DNA of 64,000 nt. Source: Bacteroidota bacterium (GTDB lineage: Bacteria; Bacteroidota; Bacteroidia; Sphingobacteriales; Sphingobacteriaceae). This document shows, one piece after another, positions 33,597 through 43,479 of the stretch. A model generated the notes under the pieces. It did not search any database. It saw only the letters and a program-made list of their open reading frames with translations, and was not told where the DNA came from. Every line of letters begins with the position of its first letter. Position 1 is the first letter of the stretch. The position numbers were made by a program, and so were the translations under genes. Location of the stretch: NCBI GenBank assembly GCA_026224775.1, contig JAMFRP010000011.1, positions 1-64,000 of the forward strand. Reading direction: 5' to 3'.

Positions 33597-35153
33597 ATGA
33601 TTAAAAAGTTCAAAAAATGTATGATCGTCGCTGCGATATTCGCTTTGCTGACCTTTCCAGCGGTGGCACAGGATGTCGTGGATGCCACGACGATGAACAA
33701 CAAAGTTATGGCAGGGTACCAGGGATGGTTCCGTACGCCTGATGACCGCAGCGGCAACCAGGGTTGGGCGCATCTTTTTAATGCCGCTACTCCGAGTCCC
33801 GAGAAACTGGCTTTCGATATCTGGCCAGACATGAGCGAACTCAGCAAAGCCGAAGAATATATCGTACCCGGTTTTAGTTATAGCGACAAAAGCCCGGCTT
33901 ATTTATATAGCGCACAAAACCCAAAAACGGTGTTGCGTCATTTTCAATGGATGAAAACATATGGTATCGATGGCGTCTGGCTCTCGGAGTTCTGCGGACA
34001 TTTTCCGGGTGCTGGTGGTGAACGCGATGCTCCAAATGTACAGCGAATTATGGAAAATGTACGAAAAGCAGCTACAGCTACAGGTCGGACATGGGCCTTT
34101 ATGTGGGATATGAGCGGTTTTGGGCCAAAGCTGTCCAAGCAACAAGTTTTTGATATCATCATTAATCAATGGAAAAAAATGGTAGATGATGGCATAACAG
34201 GTGATACCCGCTATTTACACCAGAATGGCAAACCTGTGCTTTTATTGTGGGGGTTTTTCCCAAACCGCCCGGCTTCTCAGCCAGATTATATGACCGCTGT
34301 ATTGGATTCGTTGCTTGCCCCCGGAAAATACCAGGCAACACTTGTGGGTGGAGTTGATCCAAACTGGCGGTCGCTGGGAACGCCCGAATTTCAGGCTATG
34401 CTGATGCGTATGCAGGCTATACAGCCCTGGAGCGTTGGGCGAAGGATCAAGGATCCAGCAACAGGTTATGACGTACAGAATACTTCTTTATGGGAAGGCG
34501 ATATCGCAAAATGCAAAGTAAACCATGTTGTCTTTATACCCGTATTTAATGCCGGAACAAACGTAGCCGGGCCACCGCCTGTACCACCGAAAACGCCGAC
34601 TGTACCAAGACGCATGGGCAATTATCTTTGGGAGCAATTTGTAAAAGCCTCCAAAATAGGCGGTATTAACAGCGCTTTTATAGCAATGTTTGATGAGATA
34701 AATGAGGGGACACAAATCATGAAAATCGATATTCATCCACCTATTCAGGCACCCTTTCTAACATATGACGGTGCAACCGGAGATTACTACCTCCGTCTTG
34801 TTGGTGCCGGTGCGAAATTGCTAAAGACCGGTAATCCGATCACACCAATCCTGCCGGTTTCTCCTTTTGATGAAGGGAATTATTATCGATTGGTCAACAC
34901 TTCCAGTAACGAGCTTCTTGGCCATACGGAGTGGCAGATTATTTATGAGCCATCCGGTTATTATCGTTTGGTCAGCAAAAATTCAAACGGAAAATTAACG
35001 TTCGAAGAAAACTCGGAGTGGCATTTTGAGTGGGATGGCACTGGCAGCTGTCAGTTGATCAGCAAACGTACGGGTAAGAAACTAGGGTTGAACGGCCAGT
35101 ATGAAGAAAACCCGCCGGCCGGCACGGATCATTGGATGATCCTTCCGGATTAG
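33597..35153 (+). CDS. GH71/99-like hydrolase with ricin-type trefoil-like C-terminus
   Basis: This 518-residue secreted protein begins MIKKFKKCM (ATG at 33597; signal peptide ends FPAVAQ). The catalytic domain starts NNKVMAGYQGWFRTPDD, has DGVWLSEFCGHF and WAFMWDMSGFG in the middle, and MFDEINEGTQIMK at the end with Glu367 and Glu370 at the GH99 catalytic positions. Residues about 430-518 (YYRLVNTSSNELLG, WHFEWDGTGSCQLIS) look like a shortened beta-trefoil lectin module. It is closely related to the protein at 49095-50837. Endo-action on an alpha-linked backbone is inferred from the family. It lies in the susC operon, 21 bp before the GH95 gene. Confidence 0.83.
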   Translation: MIKKFKKCMIVAAIFALLTFPAVAQDVVDATTMNNKVMAGYQGWFRTPDDRSGNQGWAHLFNAATPSPEKLAFDIWPDMSELSKAEEYIVPGFSYSDKSPAYLYSAQNPKTVLRHFQWMKTYGIDGVWLSEFCGHFPGAGGERDAPNVQRIMENVRKAATATGRTWAFMWDMSGFGPKLSKQQVFDIIINQWKKMVDDGITGDTRYLHQNGKPVLLLWGFFPNRPASQPDYMTAVLDSLLAPGKYQATLVGGVDPNWRSLGTPEFQAMLMRMQAIQPWSVGRRIKDPATGYDVQNTSLWEGDIAKCKVNHVVFIPVFNAGTNVAGPPPVPPKTPTVPRRMGNYLWEQFVKASKIGGINSAFIAMFDEINEGTQIMKIDIHPPIQAPFLTYDGATGDYYLRLVGAGAKLLKTGNPITPILPVSPFDEGNYYRLVNTSSNELLGHTEWQIIYEPSGYYRLVSKNSNGKLTFEENSEWHFEWDGTGSCQLISKRTGKKLGLNGQYEENPPAGTDHWMILPD

Positions 35154-35174
35154 CTGATAAAATAACTTCCAGAA

Positions 35175-37574
35175 ATGAAAAAGACATCTTATTTTCTATT
35201 GTTGGTATTAGTTACAATCGCCGCTGCAGCATTTAACGCCCATGCACAAGATACCACTTTACGTCTCTGGTACAAACAACCTGCGGGTAATGTATGGGAA
35301 AAAGCGCTGCCTATTGGTAACGGCCGTTTGGCCGGAATGGTTTTTGGTAACCCGGGGGCCGAGCTGATTGAATTGAATGAAGCATCGGTATGGACCGGGG
35401 GGCCGAATCGTAATGACAGCAAAAATGCACTTACCGCTTTACCAAAAATACGCGAACTGATCTTTAATGGTCAACATAAGGAGGCCGCGCAACTGGCACA
35501 GCAAACTATAAAATCGAACAGGATCAATGGCATGTCTTATCAGCCTGTTGGAAGACTGGTGCTGGACTTCCCTGGACATAATTTATATAGCAATTATTAC
35601 CGGGAACTTGATCTTCAAAATGCTGTCGTGACCACGCGGTACCGTGTGGGCATTATAAATTTTAAAAGAGAGTGTTTTGCATCAGTCCCTGACCAGGTTA
35701 TTGTGATGCGGCTTACCTCTGATCAACACGCAGGCATATCCTTAAATGCCCAAATGCTGACCAGCCAGCGATTGGATAAAAATTTTGAATTCCCGGCGAA
35801 TATTATGTCAGCGCTTGACGGCAAATCCCGGTTACATACCCGATTATCAGGAACAAACCACAAAGATGAACTCGTGCTGTCCGGGATCAGTGACGACAAA
35901 GATGGTGTGAAGAGCGCGATCCGGTTTCAGTCCCTGGTGAAATTTAAAGCTGATGGTGGCCATGTTCACACAACGGATTCAACGCTAAGCATTACTGGAG
36001 CGGATACTGTTACGGTTTTTATCTCAATAGCGACAAATTTTGTCAATTATCAGGATGTCAGCGCTGACGAAAAAAAGCGTGCTGCGTCTTATCTCAACCT
36101 CGTAGCGAGCAAGTCTTACACGCAATTACTCGCCAGCCATGAGAAAGCCTATCATAAATATTTTAATAGGGTAAAGCTCAATCTGGGTAGCTCAGACTCC
36201 ATAAAAAATCCAACAGATATCAGACTTGACGATTTTTCAACTGATAACGACCCTCAATTAGTTGCGCTTTATTTCCAGTTTGGACGCTATCTCCTGATTT
36301 CGTGTTCGCAACCGGGCGGGCAGCCTGCAAGCCTGCAGGGGTTATGCAATGACAAGATGATACCACCGTGGGGTAGTAAATACACGATCAATGTCAATAC
36401 AGAAATGAATTATTGGCCGGCTGAGGAGACTAACCTCGCCGAGATGCACGAACCGCTAATTCAAATGATAAGAGAATTATCAGTCGCCGGTCAGCAGACT
36501 GCAAAACAAATGTATGGTGCAAAGGGGTGGGTTGCCCATCATAACACAGATATCTGGCGGATCACAGGCCCGGTGGATGGAATCTTCTCTGGCATGTGGC
36601 CATCGGGTGGTGTCTGGCTTAGCCGGGATTTATGGGACAAGTATCTGTATAACGGTAATAAAGAATATCTCCGGTCCGTTTATCCTGTGCTAAAAAGCGC
36701 GGCACTGTTTTATCTTGATTATCTCGTTGAAGAACCGGAACACCACTGGCTTGTACTATCGCCATCGATGTCACCTGAAAATGCGCCGCAGGCATATGGT
36801 GGTGTATCTATTGATGCCGGTACAACCATGGACAATCAGCTTGCTTTCGAATTATTCAATAATGTCATCCATGCAGCCAATATCTTAAATGTTGACACAG
36901 CCCTGGTGAGTAAAATACGGGTTACACAAAAACGGCTTCCGCCGATGCAGATCGGCCAGTATGGCCAATTACAGGAATGGCTCCACGACCTTGATAACCC
37001 TGGTGATCATAACCGACATATTTCCCATCTTTTTGGTTTGTATCCCAGTAACGAAATCTCGCCCTATCGTACACCGGAATTGGCCAGTGCGGCAAAAAAT
37101 ACGTTAATTTATCGAACAGATGTTTCTACCGGGTGGTCGATGGCATGGAAGATCAATTTCTGGTCAAGATTGCGGGATGGTGATCATGCTTATCAACTGC
37201 TTAAAAACCAGCTGACTCCGGCAGGAAAAAATCATGGATCTGTCAACAACGGTGGCGGCACCTATCCCAATTTGTTTGATGCACACCCACCATTTCAGAT
37301 CGATGGAAACTTCGGCTGTACCGCCGGTATCACTGAAATGTTATTACAAAGCCAGGATGGTCTTGTCGATCTGCTCCCTGCATTGCCCGCTGCATGGCCA
37401 GCGAGAAGTATTTCCGGTTTACGTGCGCGGGGCGGTTTTGAACTGGTCGATATGGAATGGAAAGATGCCAAGCTTATAAAAGTAACGATCAAATCAAATC
37501 TGGGTGGGAACTGCCGTTTGAGGTTACCAAACGAAATGCAATGCGCTGACGGTAGCTTAAAAGAAGCAGTGTGA
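35175..37574 (+). CDS. GH95 alpha-L-fucosidase/galactosidase, shortened by an in-frame TGA
   Basis: This 799-residue secreted enzyme (signal peptide ends FNAHAQ) has [15 protein letters not shown] and [12 protein letters not shown] in the N-terminal domain. [17 protein letters not shown] carries the two catalytic-site Asn residues, SPENAP the general acid Glu535, and [12 protein letters not shown] the Asp710. The family inverts at alpha-1,2-L-fucosides or alpha-L-galactosides. The frame stops at TGA 37572-37574 but continues in the same frame for 49 more codons (NTNPFYKLIETPAP, YDLATKPGQTYNLYAR) to a TGA at 37722-37724. This tail is the normal GH95 C-terminal beta-domain. Loss of it, or readthrough, are both possible. 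Confidence 0.9.
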   Translation: MKKTSYFLLLVLVTIAAAAFNAHAQDTTLRLWYKQPAGNVWEKALPIGNGRLAGMVFGNPGAELIELNEASVWTGGPNRNDSKNALTALPKIRELIFNGQHKEAAQLAQQTIKSNRINGMSYQPVGRLVLDFPGHNLYSNYYRELDLQNAVVTTRYRVGIINFKRECFASVPDQVIVMRLTSDQHAGISLNAQMLTSQRLDKNFEFPANIMSALDGKSRLHTRLSGTNHKDELVLSGISDDKDGVKSAIRFQSLVKFKADGGHVHTTDSTLSITGADTVTVFISIATNFVNYQDVSADEKKRAASYLNLVASKSYTQLLASHEKAYHKYFNRVKLNLGSSDSIKNPTDIRLDDFSTDNDPQLVALYFQFGRYLLISCSQPGGQPASLQGLCNDKMIPPWGSKYTINVNTEMNYWPAEETNLAEMHEPLIQMIRELSVAGQQTAKQMYGAKGWVAHHNTDIWRITGPVDGIFSGMWPSGGVWLSRDLWDKYLYNGNKEYLRSVYPVLKSAALFYLDYLVEEPEHHWLVLSPSMSPENAPQAYGGVSIDAGTTMDNQLAFELFNNVIHAANILNVDTALVSKIRVTQKRLPPMQIGQYGQLQEWLHDLDNPGDHNRHISHLFGLYPSNEISPYRTPELASAAKNTLIYRTDVSTGWSMAWKINFWSRLRDGDHAYQLLKNQLTPAGKNHGSVNNGGGTYPNLFDAHPPFQIDGNFGCTAGITEMLLQSQDGLVDLLPALPAAWPARSISGLRARGGFELVDMEWKDAKLIKVTIKSNLGGNCRLRLPNEMQCADGSLKEAV

Positions 37575-37724
37575 GAGAATACCAACCCATTTTACAAATT
37601 AATAGAGACGCCAGCACCTATAGTCTCTGTAAAAGCCACGCTTACAAAACTTGTAATCAAATCGACATTGGTATATGATTTGGCAACCAAACCGGGTCAG
37701 ACGTATAATTTGTATGCACGGTGA
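37575..37724 (+). pseudogene. Orphaned in-frame GH95 C-terminal tail
   Basis: Directly after TGA 37572-37574 the same frame encodes 49 residues ending YDLATKPGQTYNLYAR and a stop. The composition and ending match the C-terminal beta-domain of GH95 proteins, and no second lesion is seen. One substitution (for example GGA to TGA) explains the break. Confidence 0.7.
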
Positions 37725-37770
37725 CCGGCATAGCCCATATAAACGAAATAAAAATATAAAAGATGATCCT

Positions 37771-38904
37771 ATGATAAAAATCGTATCAAAAATAATCATT
37801 GTTTTCCTATTGATGATCTTATCGGCCGGCGCTTATGCACAAGAAAAAGACTCATTGCTAAACGGTGATGTCATATTAAAAACAATGAAACGGGTTACAA
37901 ACTGGCAGTTGGATAACTGGCAAAAGGATGGATCAAAATGGCCGCTCTACGATTGGACGAATGCCACCGGGTATGTCGGCTTGCTGGAATTAGGTAAGCT
38001 TGCCGGCGATTTAACCTATATAAATTATCTGGTCGGTATTGGTGAAAAGCTGAATTGGGAGACAGGTCCAAAGAAGTTAATGGCCGATGATTATTGTATC
38101 GGACAGGTTTATGCCGGCTTGTATTTGATTTACAAACGCCCGGTTATGATCAGTAAATTTAAATTACAGAGCGATACGCTCATTAACTTACCGCATACGG
38201 AATCGCTTGCATGGAAAAACAATATCCAGAACCGGGAGTGGGCATGGTGCGATGCCATGTTTATGGGACCGACAAGCTTATGGGCTTTAACAAAAGCAAC
38301 GGGCGATTTGGTTTATGGTAACGAGGCAAATGTGCTTTGGTGGAAAACAAAGAACTATTTATACGATGATAATGAACATCTTTATTATCGTGACAGTAGT
38401 TATTTTACAAAGCGTGAAGCAAACGGTCAAAAGGTATTCTGGTCGAGAGGTAATGGATGGGTGCTTGGCGGGCTGGTGCGCATCCTCCAGGACATGCCTG
38501 TCAATTTTCCTGACCGCCCTAAATATGTTGCCCTGTACCGCGAAATGATCGCCCGGATTGCACGGTTGCAACAACCGGATGGAAGCTGGCATGCATCACT
38601 CCTTGATCCGGCAAGCTATCCCGTAAAAGAAGCAAGCGGAACAGGTTTTTATGATTATGCCATTCTGTGGGGTTTGAATCACCACCTGCTCGACAGAACG
38701 TTATACTGGCCGGTCGCCCGCAAAGCCTGGCTCGCGCTGAATACCTGTATCCAACCTGATGGGATGCTTGGTTTCGTGCAAAAAGTAGGCGCCGCTCCCG
38801 ATAAGACGGATAGGAGCAGCACGGAAATATATGGCGTTGGTGCTTTTTTACTTGCGGGGACCCAGCTGTATGAATACCAGATCCATTACCCGGCAGACCG
38901 TTAG
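37771..38904 (+). CDS. GH105 unsaturated glycuronyl hydrolase (YteR-like)
   Basis: This 377-residue secreted protein starts at the ATG at 37771 (MIKIVSKIIIVFLL; signal peptide ends AGAYAQ). VTNWQLDNW and YDWTNATGYVGLLEL open the (alpha/alpha)6 barrel. DDYCIGQVYAGL holds the conserved catalytic Asp region, and REWAWCDAMFMGP, WSRGNGWVLGGL and TGFYDYAILWGLNHHLL are further family motifs. The length is normal for GH105. These enzymes hydrate the unsaturated uronic acid left by polysaccharide lyases, here plausibly those of the PL8 gene at 39293 and the lyase at 47064. It is probably the last gene of the susC operon. Confidence 0.9.
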   Translation: MIKIVSKIIIVFLLMILSAGAYAQEKDSLLNGDVILKTMKRVTNWQLDNWQKDGSKWPLYDWTNATGYVGLLELGKLAGDLTYINYLVGIGEKLNWETGPKKLMADDYCIGQVYAGLYLIYKRPVMISKFKLQSDTLINLPHTESLAWKNNIQNREWAWCDAMFMGPTSLWALTKATGDLVYGNEANVLWWKTKNYLYDDNEHLYYRDSSYFTKREANGQKVFWSRGNGWVLGGLVRILQDMPVNFPDRPKYVALYREMIARIARLQQPDGSWHASLLDPASYPVKEASGTGFYDYAILWGLNHHLLDRTLYWPVARKAWLALNTCIQPDGMLGFVQKVGAAPDKTDRSSTEIYGVGAFLLAGTQLYEYQIHYPADR

Positions 38905-39072
38905 CTTAATATCTTTTAGTTTATTGTTTACATAACGGGCCATGTCATCCACGGCCCATTTTATTTTCAGCACGCCTATCCAGCAAAGACCAAAAGCGCT
39001 CTGGATTACAGCAAGTCTGCCGCATTCCTTTAAGTGCCGGAATCAGGTATACAATTGCTGGTTGGGCGCCGC

Positions 39073-39189
39073 AATTATATGACTACAGGTCTGCGTTATG
39101 AAGGTACGGCAAAGTTTGACCAAAATGATAATAGCAGTAAATTGAGCATATTGGACTTGCGTGTTGCTTTCGCTTTTGAGGCAAAATAA
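39073..39189 (+). pseudogene. Remnant of an outer-membrane-protein-like C-terminus
   Basis: One frame reads NYMTTGLRYEGTAKFDQND and ends LDLRVAFAFEAK, with alternating residues as in a terminal beta-strand of an outer-membrane barrel. Upstream (38975-39072) related text appears only in broken frames. No start codon or full gene is present. The rest of 38905-39240 shows nothing else. Confidence 0.35.
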
Positions 39190-39240
39190 AGAAAGATTTT
39201 AAATTTAAAATATTTGACTTATAAGAAGATTGTACCGGTT

Positions 39241-39286
39241 TGTTAATGTTTTATTAAATAGCTGTTAGGACTATCCGCTACATTTG
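39241..39286 (+). promoter_or_regulatory. Triple 11-bp direct repeat plus perfect -7 box (SARP-type operator, site D)
   Basis: TGTTAAT (39241-39247), TATTAAA (39252-39258) and TGTTAGG (39263-39269) are spaced exactly 11 bp. After 9 nt comes TACATTTG (39279-39286), a perfect TAnnTTTG box. The transcript would begin at about 39293, which is the ATG itself, so the PL8 mRNA may have almost no leader. Confidence 0.75.
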
Positions 39287-39292
39287 TCGGAT

Positions 39293-41353
39293 ATGATGTA
39301 CCGCTATCTGTTAATTACGCTACTTGCGTTTTCATTTTATGGCACTGCAAGCGCCCAAAAACCAAACGATTTTGATACGGTCAAAGTTCGGTTAAGAAAG
39401 TTGTTGCTCTCTGATACTGCGTATGCAAATGAGCAAAGCTACCGGGTTACGGACGACATTATTTACAACAAAGATGCTGCCGGTTATTTGTCTGATCTGA
39501 CCCCAATGGGTAACTGGCCTGATATTAACTATTTCTCACAACAACCCAGCAGCTGGAAGCCAAGCTGGCACCTTTATCGTACAATGTTGCTTTGTCGTGC
39601 CTATTTTAAAACACATGACGATCATTACCTTAGTGCTGTTCACCGTGCATTAACCTTTTGGATAGCACATGATTTTCAAAGTAGCAATTGGTGGCAAAAT
39701 CAAATCAATACGCCTTATGCATTTTCATCTCTGCTGATCATGCTTAAGGAAAATGCCTCGACAACGGAATCGGATTATTTTCTGGAAAAACTGGCTAAAC
39801 GGATCACAATCTCGAACGCAACCGGGCAAAATTTGCTGTGGCAGTATGACAATCAGGCAAGGCTGGCGATAATTCTTGACAATAGACAAACTTTTGAGCG
39901 TTTGATGAAAGGAATGCAATCGCTTATTAAAATTACAACGGGTGAAGGTATTCAGCCAGACTATTCTTTTCATCAACACGGCGCCATGTTACAGTTTGGT
40001 AACTACGGATTACATTTTTTAAACAACACAGTATTTTGGCTTAATGTCACAACCGGTACAAATTTTGCTTTTGACTTAGAAAATCAACGGGTACTTTTTG
40101 ACTATTGCCGGAGCGGGCTAAAATGGACAGTGTTCAAGGGAGCGATGGATGTTACGGGTATAGGCAGACAAATCCGGCATGATTATACGGATAAACGCGG
40201 TACCGACCTGCAGGATGATTTTCAACTGATCAGTTTCGCGGATCCGGTCAAGGAAACTTGTAGATATTCACTTGACGGTTTTGATAATGGTAACGGTACA
40301 ATATGCGGATTGTGGGGCGTTAATGGTTTTTGGTGTAGTGATTATATGCTTGGACGCTCGGGTCGCAATTACCTGATCAGTGTTCGTACCCATGGCAATG
40401 GCGTAAAAAAAGTTGAATCCATCAACGGTGAGAATTTGAAAGGCGCTTTCTTAAACGATGGTGTAACGCTCATTCAACAAACCGGAAACGAGTATAAAAA
40501 TATCGAACCGCTTTGGAATTGGTCGATGCTCCCGGGAACGACATGTGATACGCTGGTTAATTTAACAGCGGCTTTTAATACAGATAATGATGACTCGCAT
40601 TTTGTTGGTCTTGCATCCAACGGTGTGATGGGTATAAGCACCATGGTTTATAACCGGCTTGGTTTAAGCGCAACAAAAAGCTATTTCTTAATCGGCGATA
40701 TGATGGTCGCGCTTGGCGCCGGTATCACGACAGCTGAAAAAGAGCATGTAGTTACAACACTCGATCAATGCTTTCTCCACTACCCGCGGCAGTTAAAAAG
40801 TGGCCTGACCAGTGATGGTCGCCAATGGATATTGAAAGATAGTATAGCTTATTGGTCCCTTGACAAAGATCAAAAAATCAACGTAGAGATTTCCACCAGG
40901 AAAGGCAGGTGGTCCGATATCGATAAAGCTTCTCCGGCAGATATGATCACTGATACTTTACTTACATTATATCTGCCGCATAATGTCAATAATTTTTATG
41001 CTTACGCGATAAAACCGTCAGCAAGTTTAAAAGATATTGCAACTACCATGCAGCCTACAACGATTAAGATCCTCACCAATACAGACTACTGCCAGGCTAT
41101 CGCGGTAAAAGAAAATGTGCTGGCTGCTTTTATAAAAGAGGGGACGCTAAATGTTTTTGACAACTCACTTAATGTCGATAGTCCATGTCTTCTGCTTTGT
41201 AAAAAAACTGATCATGGCACAAAATTTTGGATTGCTGACCCAACAAAAAAAATGTCTGAGATAAAAATTCATTATGGCCTCAAGAGTTTAACCGTTAAGC
41301 TCCCAAGAGGAAATCTGGCAGGATCAACAAGCCAAATAACTGAATTTGACTAA
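39293..41353 (+). CDS. PL8-family polysaccharide lyase
   Basis: This secreted lyase of 686 residues starts with MMYRYLLITLL and its signal peptide ends GTASAQ. The N-terminal (alpha/alpha) toroid has NWWQNQINTPYAF, and PDYSFHQHGAMLQFGNYG carries the His and Tyr region of the PL8 catalytic site. The C-terminal half is the beta-sandwich part. PL8 enzymes cleave hyaluronan, chondroitin, xanthan or related uronic-acid polymers by beta-elimination. The genes around it (GH92, GH105, acetyl esterases) point to a glucuronic-acid- and mannose-containing glycan, but that is inference. Because the -7 box ends at 39286, the ATG at 39293 or the one at 39296 is preferred over an upstream TTG. Confidence 0.85.
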   Translation: MMYRYLLITLLAFSFYGTASAQKPNDFDTVKVRLRKLLLSDTAYANEQSYRVTDDIIYNKDAAGYLSDLTPMGNWPDINYFSQQPSSWKPSWHLYRTMLLCRAYFKTHDDHYLSAVHRALTFWIAHDFQSSNWWQNQINTPYAFSSLLIMLKENASTTESDYFLEKLAKRITISNATGQNLLWQYDNQARLAIILDNRQTFERLMKGMQSLIKITTGEGIQPDYSFHQHGAMLQFGNYGLHFLNNTVFWLNVTTGTNFAFDLENQRVLFDYCRSGLKWTVFKGAMDVTGIGRQIRHDYTDKRGTDLQDDFQLISFADPVKETCRYSLDGFDNGNGTICGLWGVNGFWCSDYMLGRSGRNYLISVRTHGNGVKKVESINGENLKGAFLNDGVTLIQQTGNEYKNIEPLWNWSMLPGTTCDTLVNLTAAFNTDNDDSHFVGLASNGVMGISTMVYNRLGLSATKSYFLIGDMMVALGAGITTAEKEHVVTTLDQCFLHYPRQLKSGLTSDGRQWILKDSIAYWSLDKDQKINVEISTRKGRWSDIDKASPADMITDTLLTLYLPHNVNNFYAYAIKPSASLKDIATTMQPTTIKILTNTDYCQAIAVKENVLAAFIKEGTLNVFDNSLNVDSPCLLLCKKTDHGTKFWIADPTKKMSEIKIHYGLKSLTVKLPRGNLAGSTSQITEFD

Positions 41354-41594
41354 GCTTTTGATAAATAGTCCCATATTGTTAGTGATTAGTTTCTTAAACA
41401 TGAGACGTCAGACTTTCAACGTTGGAAGGATTAGTAATCAACCCAGTCTGTTGCCGTAACTAAAATGATTTTATCGACTCGACAGCGAGTAAAAAAGCCT
41501 GCAACAATTATTAGATAAGCACAATCAACTGGTGCGACCTTGAAAGTTAAAGAAGCAATAAATGAAAATAAAAATCATCCAATAGTGTAATAGT

Positions 41595-43133
41595 ATGAAT
41601 TTGAACAGAAATGGAAAAATTTACGATAGCTTTAAAGTTTTGTTATGCCTCTTTTTAGGCGGAATTTTGACTTATCCGATCGTATTAAAAGCGCAAAATG
41701 TAATGGCATTCGATGGTAAAAAAAGTACCTGGCATGATGGCTTTATACGTTATGATTTTATCATGGACGATTCAACCTTTGCCATCACGCCGTTCAAGGC
41801 CCCTGATGATGAACATTTCGGTGTAAAAGATCCACCGCCGGGAAAGCATCGTTGCATTGTTATCGCCCCAAAAGTTGCTGCGCCGGGTAACCCGTGGTCA
41901 TGGCAGGCCTGTTATTGGGATCACCAGCCCCAAACAGAAGTAGAGCTGCTGCATCGTGGGTTCCACATTGTTTATATCTCGGCAACAGCAACACTGGCGC
42001 CAGGCAAACAGTGGGACGCCTGGTATAAATACCTGACCAAACATGGCCTGTCACCCAAACCAGAATTTGTGGGCATGAGCCGCGGTGGTCAGTATGAGTA
42101 CACTTGGGCAACCGAACACCCGGATAAAGTAACCGCTATTTATGCCGATAACCCTTACATCCCAACCGATATACTGGCAAAAATTGGCGAACTAGCCAAA
42201 AATGATGTGCCGCTTATACATGTTTGTGGCAGCTTCGACCCACTGTATAATTTTTCTACGCTCCCTGTCGAGGCCATATACCAAGGCTTTGGTGCAAGGA
42301 TAAGCGTACTGGTAAAAGAAGGCTTTGGCCATCATCCGCACAGCTTACACAACCCAAAGATCATTGCCGATTTTATGGAGCAAAGCTTTAAGGAAACCAA
42401 GACCACTATACCCGACTATGCCGGTAAACATGCCGTTGCATCGTGGTTTTATAGCAGCAACTATATCTACACCAACTTTCCCAAGGAAAGTGCTTATATC
42501 ACTTGCCGTGGCCCCATATTTGTGCCAGCTTACCGGCGCTATCAAGTAACGCTGCCCGGTGTTGATGCATTTACCACTATCATCGCCCCTAAAAACCCGG
42601 CCGCTGGCAACCCATGGATATTCAGGGCCGATGCGGTCAGGCGCGATGACACTGTTTCCTTTGACATGCTGAATAAGGGCTATTTCATTGTCACCGGCGC
42701 CGTGTCATACAACGCCGACGGCCCGGTTTTGGCCCAGTGGAATAAAATTTACAAATATCTTACCGGGTATGGTTTTTCGCCCAAACCTACAATAAGTGGT
42801 AACGGAGGCGCAGCAGGCGAGGCATTGGCCTGGGCCATTGCCAACCCCGATAAAGTAGCCGGCATTTACATGGTAAACCCCATACTTAAAAGTAAAGGCA
42901 TACTGAAAACCATGCCAATAGATACACTTGCACCACTGGTAAAAGCCAAAATACAGGTACTATTTGTATGTGGAGCCGATGATCCGTCGCTCGATGAACA
43001 AGCATTGGTTGCACAAAAACGCTATAAACAGCTTGGCGGCAAAATAACTGTGATCGTTAAAAAAGGCGAGGCGCATTACATCCCTCAAGGTGATGCAGAG
43101 GCAGTTACTTTTATAACTACCCAGTCTAAATAA
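41595..43133 (+). CDS. Double alpha/beta hydrolase, second domain lacking the nucleophile
   Basis: This 512-residue secreted protein (signal peptide ends about residue 35, LKAQ) consists of two tandem, related alpha/beta-hydrolase domains. The first (about 40-270) has GMSRGG with Ser162, GSFDPLYN for the acid and GFGHHPHS for the His. The second (about 300-512) keeps CGADDPS and GEAHYIPQ, but the elbow reads GNGGAAG, with Gly404 in place of Ser. Each domain shares the pattern APxxxAxGNPW early on. It may be a carbohydrate esterase with a built-in pseudo-domain for substrate binding. It lies 241 bp after the PL8 gene; the gap contains no recognisable gene or repeat operator. Confidence 0.78.
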   Translation: MNLNRNGKIYDSFKVLLCLFLGGILTYPIVLKAQNVMAFDGKKSTWHDGFIRYDFIMDDSTFAITPFKAPDDEHFGVKDPPPGKHRCIVIAPKVAAPGNPWSWQACYWDHQPQTEVELLHRGFHIVYISATATLAPGKQWDAWYKYLTKHGLSPKPEFVGMSRGGQYEYTWATEHPDKVTAIYADNPYIPTDILAKIGELAKNDVPLIHVCGSFDPLYNFSTLPVEAIYQGFGARISVLVKEGFGHHPHSLHNPKIIADFMEQSFKETKTTIPDYAGKHAVASWFYSSNYIYTNFPKESAYITCRGPIFVPAYRRYQVTLPGVDAFTTIIAPKNPAAGNPWIFRADAVRRDDTVSFDMLNKGYFIVTGAVSYNADGPVLAQWNKIYKYLTGYGFSPKPTISGNGGAAGEALAWAIANPDKVAGIYMVNPILKSKGILKTMPIDTLAPLVKAKIQVLFVCGADDPSLDEQALVAQKRYKQLGGKITVIVKKGEAHYIPQGDAEAVTFITTQSK

Positions 43134-43183
43134 TTTGTTGGCTCTCAAATAAACATTGTAAATTGAACTAAACCGTCACCACA

Positions 43184-43433
43184 ATGAAGATCAGATCAGC
43201 GTTTTTCTCGCTGCTTTTATTTCCGTTCACAGTGCTTGAATAGGATACCCAGATCAAATACCTGTCGGGCAGGGATAAAGGCCACACCGGAAAGTGGGAT
43301 TTTTACTGTACCGCTGCGCTGGTCACATCAGCGGCAAGTGGTCTACCATTTTCCGGTGTCCTCAAACTGGGAGCTGCAAGACTTTGGCAATTACATGGGG
43401 CTTAAATTAAATAAAAACTGGGGCAAGCAATAA
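43184..43433 (+). pseudogene. N-terminal fragment of a GH2-type glycosidase
   Basis: A signal peptide (MKIRSAFFSLLLFPFTVLE) is followed by a TAG stop and then DTQIKYLSGRDKGHTGKWDFY, after which a frameshift gives FPVSSNWELQDFGNY. This is the usual start of GH2 beta-galactosidase-like proteins. It ends after about 80 codons (LKLNKNWGKQ); the rest of the enzyme is absent. Confidence 0.65.
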
Positions 43434-43479
43434 AAAGTTCTTTTTGTTAGCCGGATTACGACGGCTTTAATGCCATAAC

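Noticed and set aside
41500-41520. Small stem ACTCG-ACAG-CGAGT after the PL8 gene as terminator
   Set aside because: The stem is only 5 bp and the A run follows on the plus strand, so it does not form a terminator in the direction of the PL8 gene.
43449-43466. AGCCG/CGGCT stem between the GH2 remnant and the esterase as terminator
   Set aside because: The stem is 5 bp with a long loop and little T run, too weak to call.
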